Source: an uncultured Brachyspira sp. (GTDB lineage Bacteria; Spirochaetota; Brachyspiria; Brachyspirales; Brachyspiraceae). Taken from it: a stretch of 6,604 nt of DNA. The DNA lies in the NCBI RefSeq assembly GCF_934747485.1, contig NZ_CAKVGN010000103.1:1-6604 (forward strand). The letters are read 5' to 3'. A program made the position numbers and the translations under genes. The notes beneath the pieces are model-generated. The model did no database searches. It was given only the letters and a program-made list of their open reading frames with translations, and was not told the DNA's origin. Of this stretch, positions 1 through 6,532 are shown piece after piece. The number at the start of each line of letters is the position of its first letter. Within the stretch, counting starts at the first letter, position 1.

Positions 1-72
1 ATTATGATACACCTATGCTATACTTTAAGAAATTAAGGAATTCCTAACTGCAATATGTCTGGCTCCTGTGCA
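1..72 (+). mobile_element. 3' end of an insertion sequence, left copy (IS3/IS481-like, partial)
   Basis: These 72 bases are an exact reverse complement of the last 72 bases of the window, and identity ends at base 73. Read on the plus strand, bases 3-47 are an open frame that ends YDTPMLYFKKLRNS and then TAA. It is followed by 25 bases ending ...CTCCTGTGCA. The tail resembles the C-terminus of DDE (retroviral-integrase type) transposases, which often end in a Y-x-TP-x-x-Y-like segment, and such elements often end 5'-TG...CA-3'. The element body lies outside the window, so family assignment is tentative. An internal palindrome AGGAATTCCT (37-46) covers the stop codon. An alternative is a duplicated host gene end or another dispersed repeat. 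Confidence 0.55.
3..47 (+). CDS. C-terminal tail of a putative transposase (partial)
   Basis: Only 14 codons and the TAA stop are inside the window, and the gene enters from beyond the left edge. The peptide YDTPMLYFKKLRNS is repeated identically in the right-hand copy. The stop lies 25 bases before the point where the two copies stop being identical, a normal distance between a transposase stop and the end of an IS. The resemblance to IS3/IS481 transposase ends is by eye and rests on very few residues. Confidence 0.4.
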   Translation, partial: YDTPMLYFKKLRNS

Positions 73-97
73 AAAAATTTTAGTAGAATTTTTTATG

Positions 98-592
98 CTA
101 TTTTTTGTATAAATCATAAAAATACATCAAAGAATCAACTATATCTCCTCTTTTGCACATCTCTCTATAAGCTTTTTCATTAACAATTCTTGCCTCATTA
201 ACTTCATTTTCTTGCAATACTAAATCATTTATATTAACATCTCTTTTAAATATATAAGAATCAATTATAGTATTAGAAAAATCAATAACAAACGAAGTAA
301 AAAATTCAGCCTCATCAATTTCAAAATTAAGACCTATCTCTTCTTTTAATTCCCTAACAGCTCCCTCAACACTGCTCTCGCCCGCAACTATAGAACCCTC
401 AGTACATTCCCACATATTAGGACATATATTTTTACTGCTATGCCTCTTAGTTAATATCACCTCATCATTACTATTAACTACCCAAGCATGAATCACTATA
501 TGATAATCACCATTATCTAAAGGCAATCCCCGCTTATGAAACTTGTTTTTTTTATTTTTATTTATATCATAAATATCCCAAATCTCAGCCAT
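98..592 (-). CDS. Nudix hydrolase, isopentenyl-diphosphate-isomerase-like subgroup
   Basis: The 164-residue protein has a complete Nudix box, G-x5-E-x7-REL-x-EE-x-GL, at residues 66-88 (G66, E72, R80-E81-L82, E84, E85, G87). This is the site that binds divalent metal and positions water for cleaving a nucleoside-diphosphate-X or similar pyrophosphate bond. The start EIWDIYD, then RG (21-22) and YHIVIHAWV (30-38), is typical of the small cytoplasmic IDI/YfcD-like Nudix proteins, whose substrates are mostly unknown. Length is normal, so it is not truncated although its stop lies only 25 bases from the IS end. It is the last gene of the three-gene operon and starts 18 bases after the radical-SAM-like gene. 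The start has no close SD: the nearest candidate, GGGAG, overlaps the previous gene's end about 22 bases upstream, so translation may depend on coupling. A role with its two operon partners is not evident. Confidence 0.9.
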   Translation of the reverse strand: MAEIWDIYDINKNKKNKFHKRGLPLDNGDYHIVIHAWVVNSNDEVILTKRHSSKNICPNMWECTEGSIVAGESSVEGAVRELKEEIGLNFEIDEAEFFTSFVIDFSNTIIDSYIFKRDVNINDLVLQENEVNEARIVNEKAYREMCKRGDIVDSLMYFYDLYKK

Positions 593-610
593 AATATTTT
601 TTTGATTCTA

Positions 611-2071
611 TTACTCCCTATTGATATACGATGACACAACATTTCTAAAAGAGTTTATATGATGCTTAATATCGTATATATCTCTAATGCTTAAAATTTT
701 ATGTAAAACATACATAGGATTAAATGATAAATTATAAAAATATTCTACATATTGAAAAATATCATCAACTTCTAACTTCATTACACTACCCCTCATATCA
801 TATTCAAACCAATTATCAGTATTAATATAATCACTATCTTTGCAATAATTAAATATATTGGTGCCCGGATATGGAACAAAAATAGAAGTATTCATTGTAT
901 TAATATAGCCATTAGTCATTAAATATTTTATTACATCAAAAGTAGCTATAATATCTTCTTCATTCTCCCAAGGATATCCAATCTTCACCATCATATCTAT
1001 AAGTAACCCCACCTTTCTTGCCATTTTAATAGACTCAATCATAGAATCTATATTTATATATGAAGGAGAGAGTTTCTCTAAAGTTTTAGTATTTGCAGAA
1101 GGAAAAGTAACAATCAATGTTTTAAACCCAGCTTTTTTCATCATCTTATAATAATGATAATCCAAATCCGTAAAATACATATAACAATCAATATAAACTT
1201 TTTTATTTAATTTTCTCTCTATCATAGTTTGACAAAATAATGAAAGCCACTCTCCCATAGGAAAAGATACTGTAACATCCACAAACTCTTTTATACCATA
1301 TCTTTTATGCAAATATTCTATTTCATCAACAACATTAATAGGGTTTCTTAACCTAACATTATTAAACAATATATTAGAATCTGCACAATTATAATTATTA
1401 AAAACAGCCCCGCGTCCAGACATAATAAAAGTAGCCGGAGTTTTTTTATAATATTCATTTTCTTTGGAATATAATTTCCAATTCGTGAGATTTCTATCTA
1501 TAAATGGAAGGCGGTCTAAAGGATAATCAAGTTTACATTTGCCAGTGTTTCTAATATTTCCTTGAGATGTTTTATAATATATACCCTCTTTTAATTTTTC
1601 ACCATTATTAATATAATTCACAATACTTAAAAGAAGTACATCATAATCTCCGCCTGTAACAACAAAATCTACTTCAGATTTTAAAAAACTCTCTTCAGGC
1701 AATGCTGTAACATGACTTCCTGCCAAAACTATATAAGCATTTTTATATTTATCTTTAATAGCATTAATAGTATCCCAAGTATAATTTATTGTGGCAGTAG
1801 TAGATTCAAAAAATATTAATTGCGGATTTATTTTGTCTATTTGTATAAGCCAATCTATTATATCCATCTTTCTTGCTACAGTATCTATAAAAAAAACATC
1901 ATAGCCGTTATTTTTTAATAAAGTGGCAGCATAAGCTAAAAGCATAGGATAATTAGCACTAAAATTTCTTACCCATTGAAATTGCATATTTAAAGACATT
2001 AATGGAAAACCTTTATTATATTCAAAAGGAGGATATGTTATACATACTCTATTAATTTTTTCTTTTTTCAT
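611..2071 (-). CDS. B12-binding/radical-SAM family protein with degenerate Fe-S cysteine motif
   Basis: The 486-residue protein has the layout of BchE-type cobalamin-dependent radical SAM enzymes. A Rossmann-like B12-binding domain comes first (about 7-155: YPM-LAYAATLLKNNGYDV, then GSHVTALPEE at 118-127). A TIM-barrel radical SAM domain follows (about 212-410), then an alpha-helical tail. Where the family has GCPFNC-x-x-CS it reads GAVFNNYNCA (221-230), so the first two cluster cysteines are A222 and N226 and only C229 remains. The usual B12-domain GEGE is GGDY (140-143), and the GxES SAM-contact segment is TFPSAN (322-327). GYPWEN (365-370) keeps only the outline of GxPGET. The frame is nevertheless open and full length, so this is a divergent member, not an obvious pseudogene. 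By family knowledge it should not assemble the SAM-cleaving 4Fe-4S cluster. It starts 17 bases after the cysteine-cluster gene with no clear SD. It could be a scaffold, a binding protein or a decaying gene. Confidence 0.8.
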   Translation of the reverse strand: MKKEKINRVCITYPPFEYNKGFPLMSLNMQFQWVRNFSANYPMLLAYAATLLKNNGYDVFFIDTVARKMDIIDWLIQIDKINPQLIFFESTTATINYTWDTINAIKDKYKNAYIVLAGSHVTALPEESFLKSEVDFVVTGGDYDVLLLSIVNYINNGEKLKEGIYYKTSQGNIRNTGKCKLDYPLDRLPFIDRNLTNWKLYSKENEYYKKTPATFIMSGRGAVFNNYNCADSNILFNNVRLRNPINVVDEIEYLHKRYGIKEFVDVTVSFPMGEWLSLFCQTMIERKLNKKVYIDCYMYFTDLDYHYYKMMKKAGFKTLIVTFPSANTKTLEKLSPSYINIDSMIESIKMARKVGLLIDMMVKIGYPWENEEDIIATFDVIKYLMTNGYINTMNTSIFVPYPGTNIFNYCKDSDYINTDNWFEYDMRGSVMKLEVDDIFQYVEYFYNLSFNPMYVLHKILSIRDIYDIKHHINSFRNVVSSYINRE

Positions 2072-2088
2072 TGCTTATATATATTTTT

Positions 2089-2529
2089 TTATTTTACTTT
2101 TTTAGCTATTTTTTTAGGAGATTTAGAAGATTTCTTTTTAATTATTTTTTTCTCATAAACATATTTTTCTAATTCATACTGGTCATCAAATATTACATCA
2201 TACCACTCTTCATATCTCTCACATTTAGGCGGACTATGCTTAGTACATATATCATGCCTATTCTCATAATTTTTGCACAAATAAGTTTTTTTATCTAAAT
2301 ACCTGCACTCGCTTCTTATCATATGGTACCAAGTATCCTGATATATAAATATAAATGAATGCTTAAAATAAAGATACCATTTCAAAGTTTTTAATTCTTC
2401 TTCATTTTTAGGTTTAGATATTTCCATCACCAAATCATGACAGCATAAAGAATTACAATCTGCACATAATTTATCTGTAACTTTCTCTTTTCTATCTTTA
2501 AAAATTTTATCAGACGGTATCACTTTCAT
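2089..2529 (-). CDS. YkgJ-like cysteine-cluster protein
   Basis: The 146-residue cytoplasmic protein has eight cysteines. Four are in an N-terminal C-x2-C-x3-CC group (residues 22, 25, 29, 30 from the chosen start). The others are in C-RYLD...YLCKNYENR...C (75, 85, 95) and at 103. The pattern C-x2-C-x3-CC ... C-x-Y/F-L ... C-x-x-Y-x-x-R-x-x-x-C is that of the YkgJ/UPF0153 family, thought to bind a metal or Fe-S cluster and of unknown biochemical role. The C-terminal 19 residues are lysine-rich, possibly for nucleic-acid or acidic-surface contact. I start at ATG 2527-2529. An in-frame TTG just before it (2530-2532) is also possible, but the SD AAGGTGA (2537-2543) sits 7 bases from the ATG and only 4 from the TTG. 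It is the first gene of the operon, led by the promoter at 2567-2595. Confidence 0.8.
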   Translation of the reverse strand: MKVIPSDKIFKDRKEKVTDKLCADCNSLCCHDLVMEISKPKNEEELKTLKWYLYFKHSFIFIYQDTWYHMIRSECRYLDKKTYLCKNYENRHDICTKHSPPKCERYEEWYDVIFDDQYELEKYVYEKKIIKKKSSKSPKKIAKKVK

Positions 2530-2566
2530 CAATAAATCACCTTATAAAAAATAAAACAATCATTTA

Positions 2567-2595
2567 ATTATACTAAAGTGATTAGGTTTTGTCAA
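2567..2595 (-). promoter_or_regulatory. Consensus sigma-70-type promoter of the YkgJ/radical-SAM/Nudix operon
   Basis: On the minus strand TTGACA (2590-2595) is followed by exactly 17 bases and TATAAT (2567-2572), a full match to the sigma-70 consensus. Transcription would begin near 2560, leaving a leader of about 30 bases that contains the SD AAGGTGA. Such a perfect match suggests a strong, possibly constitutive promoter, unless a repressor site hides in the AT-rich surroundings. Confidence 0.8.
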
Positions 2596-2727
2596 TTTGA
2601 TATTTTCGTTATTATCAGAAACTAACCATATTTAAGTTTTTATTATACTTATTAAAATATTATATAGTCATATTTAAAAAAAATATCAAAAATTCATATT
2701 TTTTTGCAATTTAAGAACTATAATTGG

Positions 2728-2755
2728 TTGATATTTTTATATAAAAATATATAAT
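2728..2755 (+). promoter_or_regulatory. Promoter of the lipoprotein/outer-membrane protein pair
   Basis: TTGATA (2728-2733), a 16-base spacer and TATAAT (2750-2755) lie 33 bases before the lipoprotein ATG. The expected start point near 2762 gives a short leader with the SD AGGAG. It is divergent from the promoter at 2567-2595, and about 130 bases of AT-rich DNA separate the two -35 boxes. The local AT-richness makes chance matches possible, but position and spacing fit. Confidence 0.6.
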
Positions 2756-2788
2756 ATATTACATAAAAAATATATTAGGAGAAGGAAA

Positions 2789-3458
2789 ATGAAAAAACTT
2801 ACTTACTTACTTAACTGTTATTTTGACATCTATTACTATAATGTCATGTAATAGTAAAACTACAAACCCTACTGACATAGGAGATGTTTCTCTAAGAGAA
2901 AGTTTAACTAGTTCAGGAAAACTTTCTATATATGAAGATACTGAAAAAAATTCATTAATAATGAAAGAAGAAAATTCTTCAAATAATGGTTATGTTTCCG
3001 CTAGTAAAACAAGCGATAATCAATATACCGTTCTTATATCAGACGATAAAAATTCAAAAGTAACAACCATATATAATAATTCATTGTTTCCAGATAAAAT
3101 AAGTATTAATAATGGAACAAGTATATTAAATGGTGATATATTGAATTATAATGAAACAGAAAATACTTTTGACATATCTTGGAGAGAAGATGATGGTACG
3201 GAAATTTTCTATTTTAGTGGTATAAAACTAAAAGGAAAAGTTGATAGTAAATTTTCTAGTAATGATGAGGAAACATATGAACTTAAAATTATGCTTACAT
3301 CATCTTTAATTACTGATAGTATGAATGATTATATTAATGAAAATCCTATGCCAAGAGCATGGTGGAATATCTTTTTAAAAGTAATTGCAGTTGTAGCTAT
3401 TATAACAGTTGGTGTTCTTACTGGAGGAACTGGTGTAATAGCCATGCCATTCTTATAA
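2789..3458 (+). CDS. Putative phase-variable lipoprotein, reading frame OFF as written
   Basis: I do not recognise the family. A strong SD, AGGAG (2777-2781), sits 7 bases before ATG 2789-2791, but that frame stops at 2849-2851 after 20 codons. The long frame (open to 3458) is offset by one base and has no ATG near its 5' end. The only nearby in-frame start is TTG 2823, which has no SD and leaves almost no signal peptide. Between the ATG and the long frame lies (ACTT)4 at 2797-2812. Removing one unit joins them and gives MKKLTYLTVILTSITIMSC, a textbook lipoprotein signal with the acylated cysteine at 19, in a 221-residue protein. Adding two units also restores the frame. The mature part is polar (N, S, T, D, E, K-rich). 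It ends in an uncharged hydrophobic stretch of about 30 residues with a GVLTGGTG segment, directly after PRAWWN. It is followed 25 bases later by an outer-membrane protein gene. A fixed frameshift or a consensus error is the alternative. Confidence 0.7.
2797..2813 (+). repeat. Tetranucleotide tandem repeat (ACTT)4, candidate slipped-strand switch
   Basis: Four perfect ACTT units plus one further A lie inside the signal-peptide codons of the lipoprotein, directly after a run of six A. The unit length is not a multiple of three, so each gain or loss shifts the frame. Three or six units put the SD-led ATG in frame with the long downstream frame, while four and five do not. Four copies is short for a hypermutable tract, so switching may be slow. 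Confidence 0.7.
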
Positions 3459-3483
3459 TAAAATTTTAAAAAGGAGAACGAAA

Positions 3484-4119
3484 ATGAAATTAAAAATATT
3501 TATAATTTCTTTTATATTTATTTTTTCAAGTATGCTATTTCCTGCTTTTGAATTAGGTTTTGCTGGAAAATTTGGAGTTGCCAACAGTTTTACTGATTTA
3601 ACAGGTGAAGTTTTTGAGCCAAGATTAGATTTAAATTTACAATTAGGTTATAACTTTCCTATAAATAAATCTTCTTTCAGAAGCATAAGCTTATTATTTG
3701 ATACAGGAATAGATGCAAGAACTATATCTTTAAAAAATGATAATTATAAAATAAATCGATTAGAGGCAGGCGGAATAACAACTGGTTTGGCATTAAAATT
3801 TATATTTACTCCAGTTTTAAATTCAAAAATAGATTTAGTTTTCGGTTTATCTTCAGGTGTTAAATTTATACCTATAATAGATGATTTAAATATAAAACCA
3901 AATAAAGTTCCGATATCTCCATACGTTAATTTATTTTTAGAAGATAGAATATATAATATTAATGAAACGTTGGCTTTTGTATATGGTCTTAATATTTTTT
4001 ATGAATATATGATATTTGATAAAAGTGATATAAATAACTTATTTGGAGGCTATAATATAAATCAGCATCATTCAATAGGAGCTATGCTTTCTTTAGGTAT
4101 TCATTTTGGAAAGCGTTAA
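3484..4119 (+). CDS. Small beta-barrel outer-membrane protein
   Basis: The 211-residue protein has a Sec signal peptide: MKLK, then a hydrophobic core (5-19) and a probable cleavage after FPA (21). The rest shows alternating polar and hydrophobic strands separated by short turns: ELGFAGKFGVA (23-33), LDLNLQLGYNF (48-58), SISLLFDTGIDA (67-78), GGITTGLALKFIFT (96-109), KIDLVFGLSSGVKF (115-128), AFVYGLNIFYEYMIF (164-178) and SIGAMLSLGIHFGKR (197-211). This is typical of 8- to 10-strand outer-membrane barrels, and the last strand could serve as the assembly signal. Function is unknown; an adhesin, porin-like or structural role is possible. SD AAGGAG (3471-3476) is 7 bases from the ATG. It is probably co-transcribed with the lipoprotein 25 bases upstream, so the pair may form an envelope complex. 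Confidence 0.75.
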   Translation: MKLKIFIISFIFIFSSMLFPAFELGFAGKFGVANSFTDLTGEVFEPRLDLNLQLGYNFPINKSSFRSISLLFDTGIDARTISLKNDNYKINRLEAGGITTGLALKFIFTPVLNSKIDLVFGLSSGVKFIPIIDDLNIKPNKVPISPYVNLFLEDRIYNINETLAFVYGLNIFYEYMIFDKSDINNLFGGYNINQHHSIGAMLSLGIHFGKR

Positions 4120-4146
4120 AGCTTATAATTATTAGCATGAAATATT

Positions 4147-4182
4147 GGGCTTATGATGAATGAATATATTTATCATAAGCCT
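4147..4182 (+). terminator. Probable terminator after the outer-membrane protein gene
   Basis: A perfect 10-bp stem, GGCTTATGAT (4148-4157) with ATCATAAGCC (4172-4181), extendable by a G-T pair, encloses a 14-base loop. It starts 28 bases after the stop codon. The following bases, TTATATAATTT, are T-rich but not a clean T-run, so termination efficiency is uncertain. Confidence 0.5.
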
Positions 4183-4239
4183 TATATAATTTAGCCTAAA
4201 ATATAGGTACTATCTTATTAGTTTATACATATTCCAAAC

Positions 4240-4460
4240 ATACAAAGCTAAAGCACTTGCACTTTTTGGTTCTTTTGACGAAGTCCGCACCGCGAGCTGC
4301 GGGAAAAAGAACAACAAAAAAATTATAAAAAATAATTGTTTTAAATACACTAAAAATTTTAAGTCTGTAAAACTCAGTTTTTATATTTTTATTGCTTTGG
4401 GGGCTAGCCCCCATACCCCCACTTCTTTTGCTGCCGCAAAGAAGCAAAAAGGCTGCATTT
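4240..4460. repeat. G+C-richer block with three hairpins, probable dispersed repeat or structured RNA
   Basis: This block stands out from the AT-rich surroundings between two convergent genes. It holds three hairpins. (a) GTTCTTTT (4269-4276) pairs with AAAAGAAC (4305-4312), enclosing CCGCA/TGCGG (4285-4289/4298-4302). (b) The perfect palindrome GGGGGCTAGCCCCC lies at 4399-4412, followed by a second C5 run. (c) CTTCTTTTGC (4422-4431) pairs with GCAAAGAAG (4436-4444), with one bulged T and a TGCC loop. Between (a) and (b) lies about 80 bases of AT-rich spacer. A 74-codon minus-strand frame crosses the block, but its composition follows the hairpins and it has no SD I trust. The style is that of short intergenic repeats scattered through a genome. 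The edges given are approximate. Confidence 0.5.
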
Positions 4461-4539
4461 TTAGATTAAATACAAATATTATTTTATAATTAATACATAT
4501 TCCTAAGATATTAGCTATAGTATTTGCTTATACTAAAGT

Positions 4540-4980
4540 TCAATCTTTAGAATAATTCTCCATAAACTTAATCAGCTCTTTTAAACAATTTGTATACTTC
4601 ACTATATCTTCATCTTTTAATGAAGCAAGCATATCTGTATCAAGCTTTTCAAGTTTTTCTAATATAGGCTCGGCAAACTTAATACCCTTCTTAGTAAGAG
4701 TTATAATTTTATTTCTTTTATCTTTAGCATTAACCTTTCTTGTAATGTATCCTTTCTTCTCAAGCCCATTAAGAAGAGAACAGCTTGTTTGCTTTGGTAT
4801 GCATAATTTCTCTGTAACCATATTCTGAGGGCATTCTTTATTATAATAAATTAGCCCTAATGTAAACAAAGTTAAATCTGTTATGCCGTACTGTTTTGCC
4901 CATATATGATAAAACCTATTAGTTTCATACCAATGGTCGTATATAATGTCTATATGCTTCTTTAACTCTTCTTCTTTCAT
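4540..4980 (-). CDS. MarR-family transcriptional regulator
   Basis: The 146-residue protein has the MarR layout. An N-terminal dimer helix comes first (1-30). The winged helix-turn-helix follows (about 33-99), with the recognition region around QNMVTEKLCIPKQTSCSLLNGLEKKGYI (52-79) and a wing with KDKRNKIITLTKKG (86-99). C-terminal dimer helices span about 102-143. MarR proteins are dimeric repressors released by a small ligand or by cysteine oxidation. Three cysteines (50, 60, 67) lie around the DNA-binding helices, so redox sensing is conceivable but unproven. The gene starts 11 bases after the symporter stop, with only a weak AGG (4988-4990) as SD, so it is the second gene of the symporter operon. 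The likely target is the operon itself, although I found no clear operator palindrome. The stop TGA lies inside a 6-bp hairpin (CTAAAG/CTTTAG, 4533-4550). Confidence 0.9.
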   Translation of the reverse strand: MKEEELKKHIDIIYDHWYETNRFYHIWAKQYGITDLTLFTLGLIYYNKECPQNMVTEKLCIPKQTSCSLLNGLEKKGYITRKVNAKDKRNKIITLTKKGIKFAEPILEKLEKLDTDMLASLKDEDIVKYTNCLKELIKFMENYSKD

Positions 4981-4991
4981 TTAATAGCCTA

Positions 4992-6380
4992 TTATTTTAG
5001 AAAAAACTTATTAATATAGTCAACAACAAAAATTGTAAGCACTATAAGAGGAAGTATATAACTAACATAGAATCTAGACCATTTAGGGAATTTCAAACCC
5101 TTACCAGTATCAGCTTCTTTAAGGAAGTTATTCCAACCCCAGCCAAGCTCTCTAGTACAGAATATTAATATTATTATACCGCCCAAAGGAAGGAAGTTGT
5201 TAGAAACTAAGAAGTCTAAACCGTCTATTATGCTAGTTCCTTCACCCAAAGGTTTAATAAATGATAATACATTAGAACCTAAAGCAGCAGGCAAGCTTAA
5301 TATAAATATAGATATAGAAACAACTATTGTAGTTTTTTTACGGTTCCATTTAGTTTCAGACATAGTGAAAGCTATAATATTTTCAAATACAGCAATAATA
5401 GTAGTTAATGCCGCAATAGATAAGAATAAGAAGAATAATGCTCCCCATAATCTGCCTAAAACCATAGAATTAAATATATTAGGCAAAGTAAGAAATACTA
5501 AACCAGCACCCTGACCAGGATTTACTCCAAAAGAGAAAGTAGTAGGGAATATTACAAGACCAGATAATAATGCTATTAAAGTATCTAGTATAACAACCAT
5601 TATAGATTCGCCAGTTAATGAATAATTTTTATCTATATAGCTTCCAAATATAGTCATAGCACCAATACCCAAACTCAAAGTAAAGAAAGCCTGACCTATA
5701 GCAGCATAAGCTACCTTAGAAAAACCAGCAATTCCATCGCCAAACATATTTTTGAAATTTGGAAGCAAGTAGAATTTAAGACCATCTTTAGCATTAGGCA
5801 AAGTAACAGCTCTCACTATAAGAATAAGAAGCACAAAGAAAAGTAAAGTCATCATAATCTTACTTATCTTTTCAACGCCATTTTCAAGCCCCTTAAAACA
5901 AACTATACTAGCAATTATAACAGCAACGAACATCCAAAATATTAATGTTTTAGGAGAAGCAAGCATATTACCAAAAAATGCCTGAACCTGCTCAGGAGTT
6001 AATCCTTCCATATAACCCATAGCCATAGAATAACAGAAATATAAACACCAACCAGCTATAGTAGTATAAAACATTAAAAGTAAAACACATCCAAAAATCT
6101 GCACATAACCAATTATATGCCACTTATGACCTTTTTTCTCCAAGTTTCTATAAGAACCAGCTAAATCTCTTCCGCCCGCACGTCCAACAGTAAACTCCAT
6201 TATAAGTATTGGAAGCCCTAAGATTACTAATGATATTAAATATAAAACAACAAAAGCAGCTCCGCCGTATTGACCTGTAATATATGGAAATCTCCACACA
6301 TTACCCAAACCTATAGCACAGCCAGCTGATACTAATAAGAATCCTAATCTGCTTGAAAGCTTTTCTCTCTTCTCATTCAT
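4992..6380 (-). CDS. Sodium-dependent amino-acid-type symporter (NSS/SNF family)
   Basis: The 462-residue inner-membrane protein belongs to the neurotransmitter:sodium symporter family (LeuT fold). TM1 carries the signature GLGNVWRFPY (24-33), with the unwound GLGN that contributes to Na+ and substrate sites. TM2 holds the conserved E62 in MEFTVGR. TM6 has FFTLSLGIGAM (232-242), closely matching the LeuT substrate segment. TM8 has ALTTIIAVFE (324-333), where the LeuT Na2-site T-S pair is T-T. Around 11 hydrophobic segments fit the bacterial members, which lack the twelfth helix. Substrate is probably an amino acid (tryptophan, leucine, tyrosine and others are known in the family), but it cannot be named from sequence. 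SD AGGTGA (6387-6392) is 6 bases from the ATG. The MarR gene follows 11 bases downstream. Confidence 0.93.
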   Translation of the reverse strand: MNEKREKLSSRLGFLLVSAGCAIGLGNVWRFPYITGQYGGAAFVVLYLISLVILGLPILIMEFTVGRAGGRDLAGSYRNLEKKGHKWHIIGYVQIFGCVLLLMFYTTIAGWCLYFCYSMAMGYMEGLTPEQVQAFFGNMLASPKTLIFWMFVAVIIASIVCFKGLENGVEKISKIMMTLLFFVLLILIVRAVTLPNAKDGLKFYLLPNFKNMFGDGIAGFSKVAYAAIGQAFFTLSLGIGAMTIFGSYIDKNYSLTGESIMVVILDTLIALLSGLVIFPTTFSFGVNPGQGAGLVFLTLPNIFNSMVLGRLWGALFFLFLSIAALTTIIAVFENIIAFTMSETKWNRKKTTIVVSISIFILSLPAALGSNVLSFIKPLGEGTSIIDGLDFLVSNNFLPLGGIIILIFCTRELGWGWNNFLKEADTGKGLKFPKWSRFYVSYILPLIVLTIFVVDYINKFFLK

Positions 6381-6418
6381 AAATAATCACCTATACACTA
6401 TTTTTTATATTTCTATTT

Positions 6419-6447
6419 ATAATAATAATAAATATAAAAATTGTCAA
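6419..6447 (-). promoter_or_regulatory. Promoter of the symporter-marR operon
   Basis: On the minus strand TTGACA (6442-6447), 17 bases and TATTAT (6419-6424) give a near-consensus sigma-70 promoter. Transcription would begin near 6412, about 30 bases before the ATG. A near-palindromic AT-rich stretch, ATAAATTTTAT (6451-6461), lies just upstream of the -35 box. It could be an operator, but its composition makes it unremarkable. Confidence 0.65.
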
Positions 6448-6532
6448 GGATAAATTTTATAAGCAATAATTTTGTAATTTTAAAAAACTATATATTTAAA
6501 AACACAAAACTTTTATCCAATTAATTATAAAA

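Noticed and set aside
72..94. A/T-only hairpin between the Nudix stop and the IS end, as a terminator
   Set aside because: The 8-bp stem (72-79 with 87-94) consists only of A-T pairs and would be expected at random in such AT-rich DNA. It is too weak to call.
2600..2727. Operator or riboswitch in the divergent intergenic region
   Set aside because: CATATTT-type strings recur three times (near 2627, 2669 and 2695), but spacing is irregular and composition is nearly pure A+T. There is no conserved aptamer-like stem.
4399..4420. G-quadruplex
   Set aside because: The minus strand has only two nearby G5 runs plus the palindrome arm, not four runs on one strand. A hairpin explains the sequence better.
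4223..4447. 74-codon open frame on the minus strand through the hairpin block
   Set aside because: It begins inside the palindromic, G+C-rich block, has no convincing SD, and its composition (cysteine-, lysine- and phenylalanine-rich) mirrors the repeats. No family is recognisable, so I treat it as a by-product of the repeat.
5197..5514. 105-codon open frame on the plus strand
   Set aside because: It lies wholly antisense to the symporter gene, whose protein is clearly real, and it has no family features or SD.
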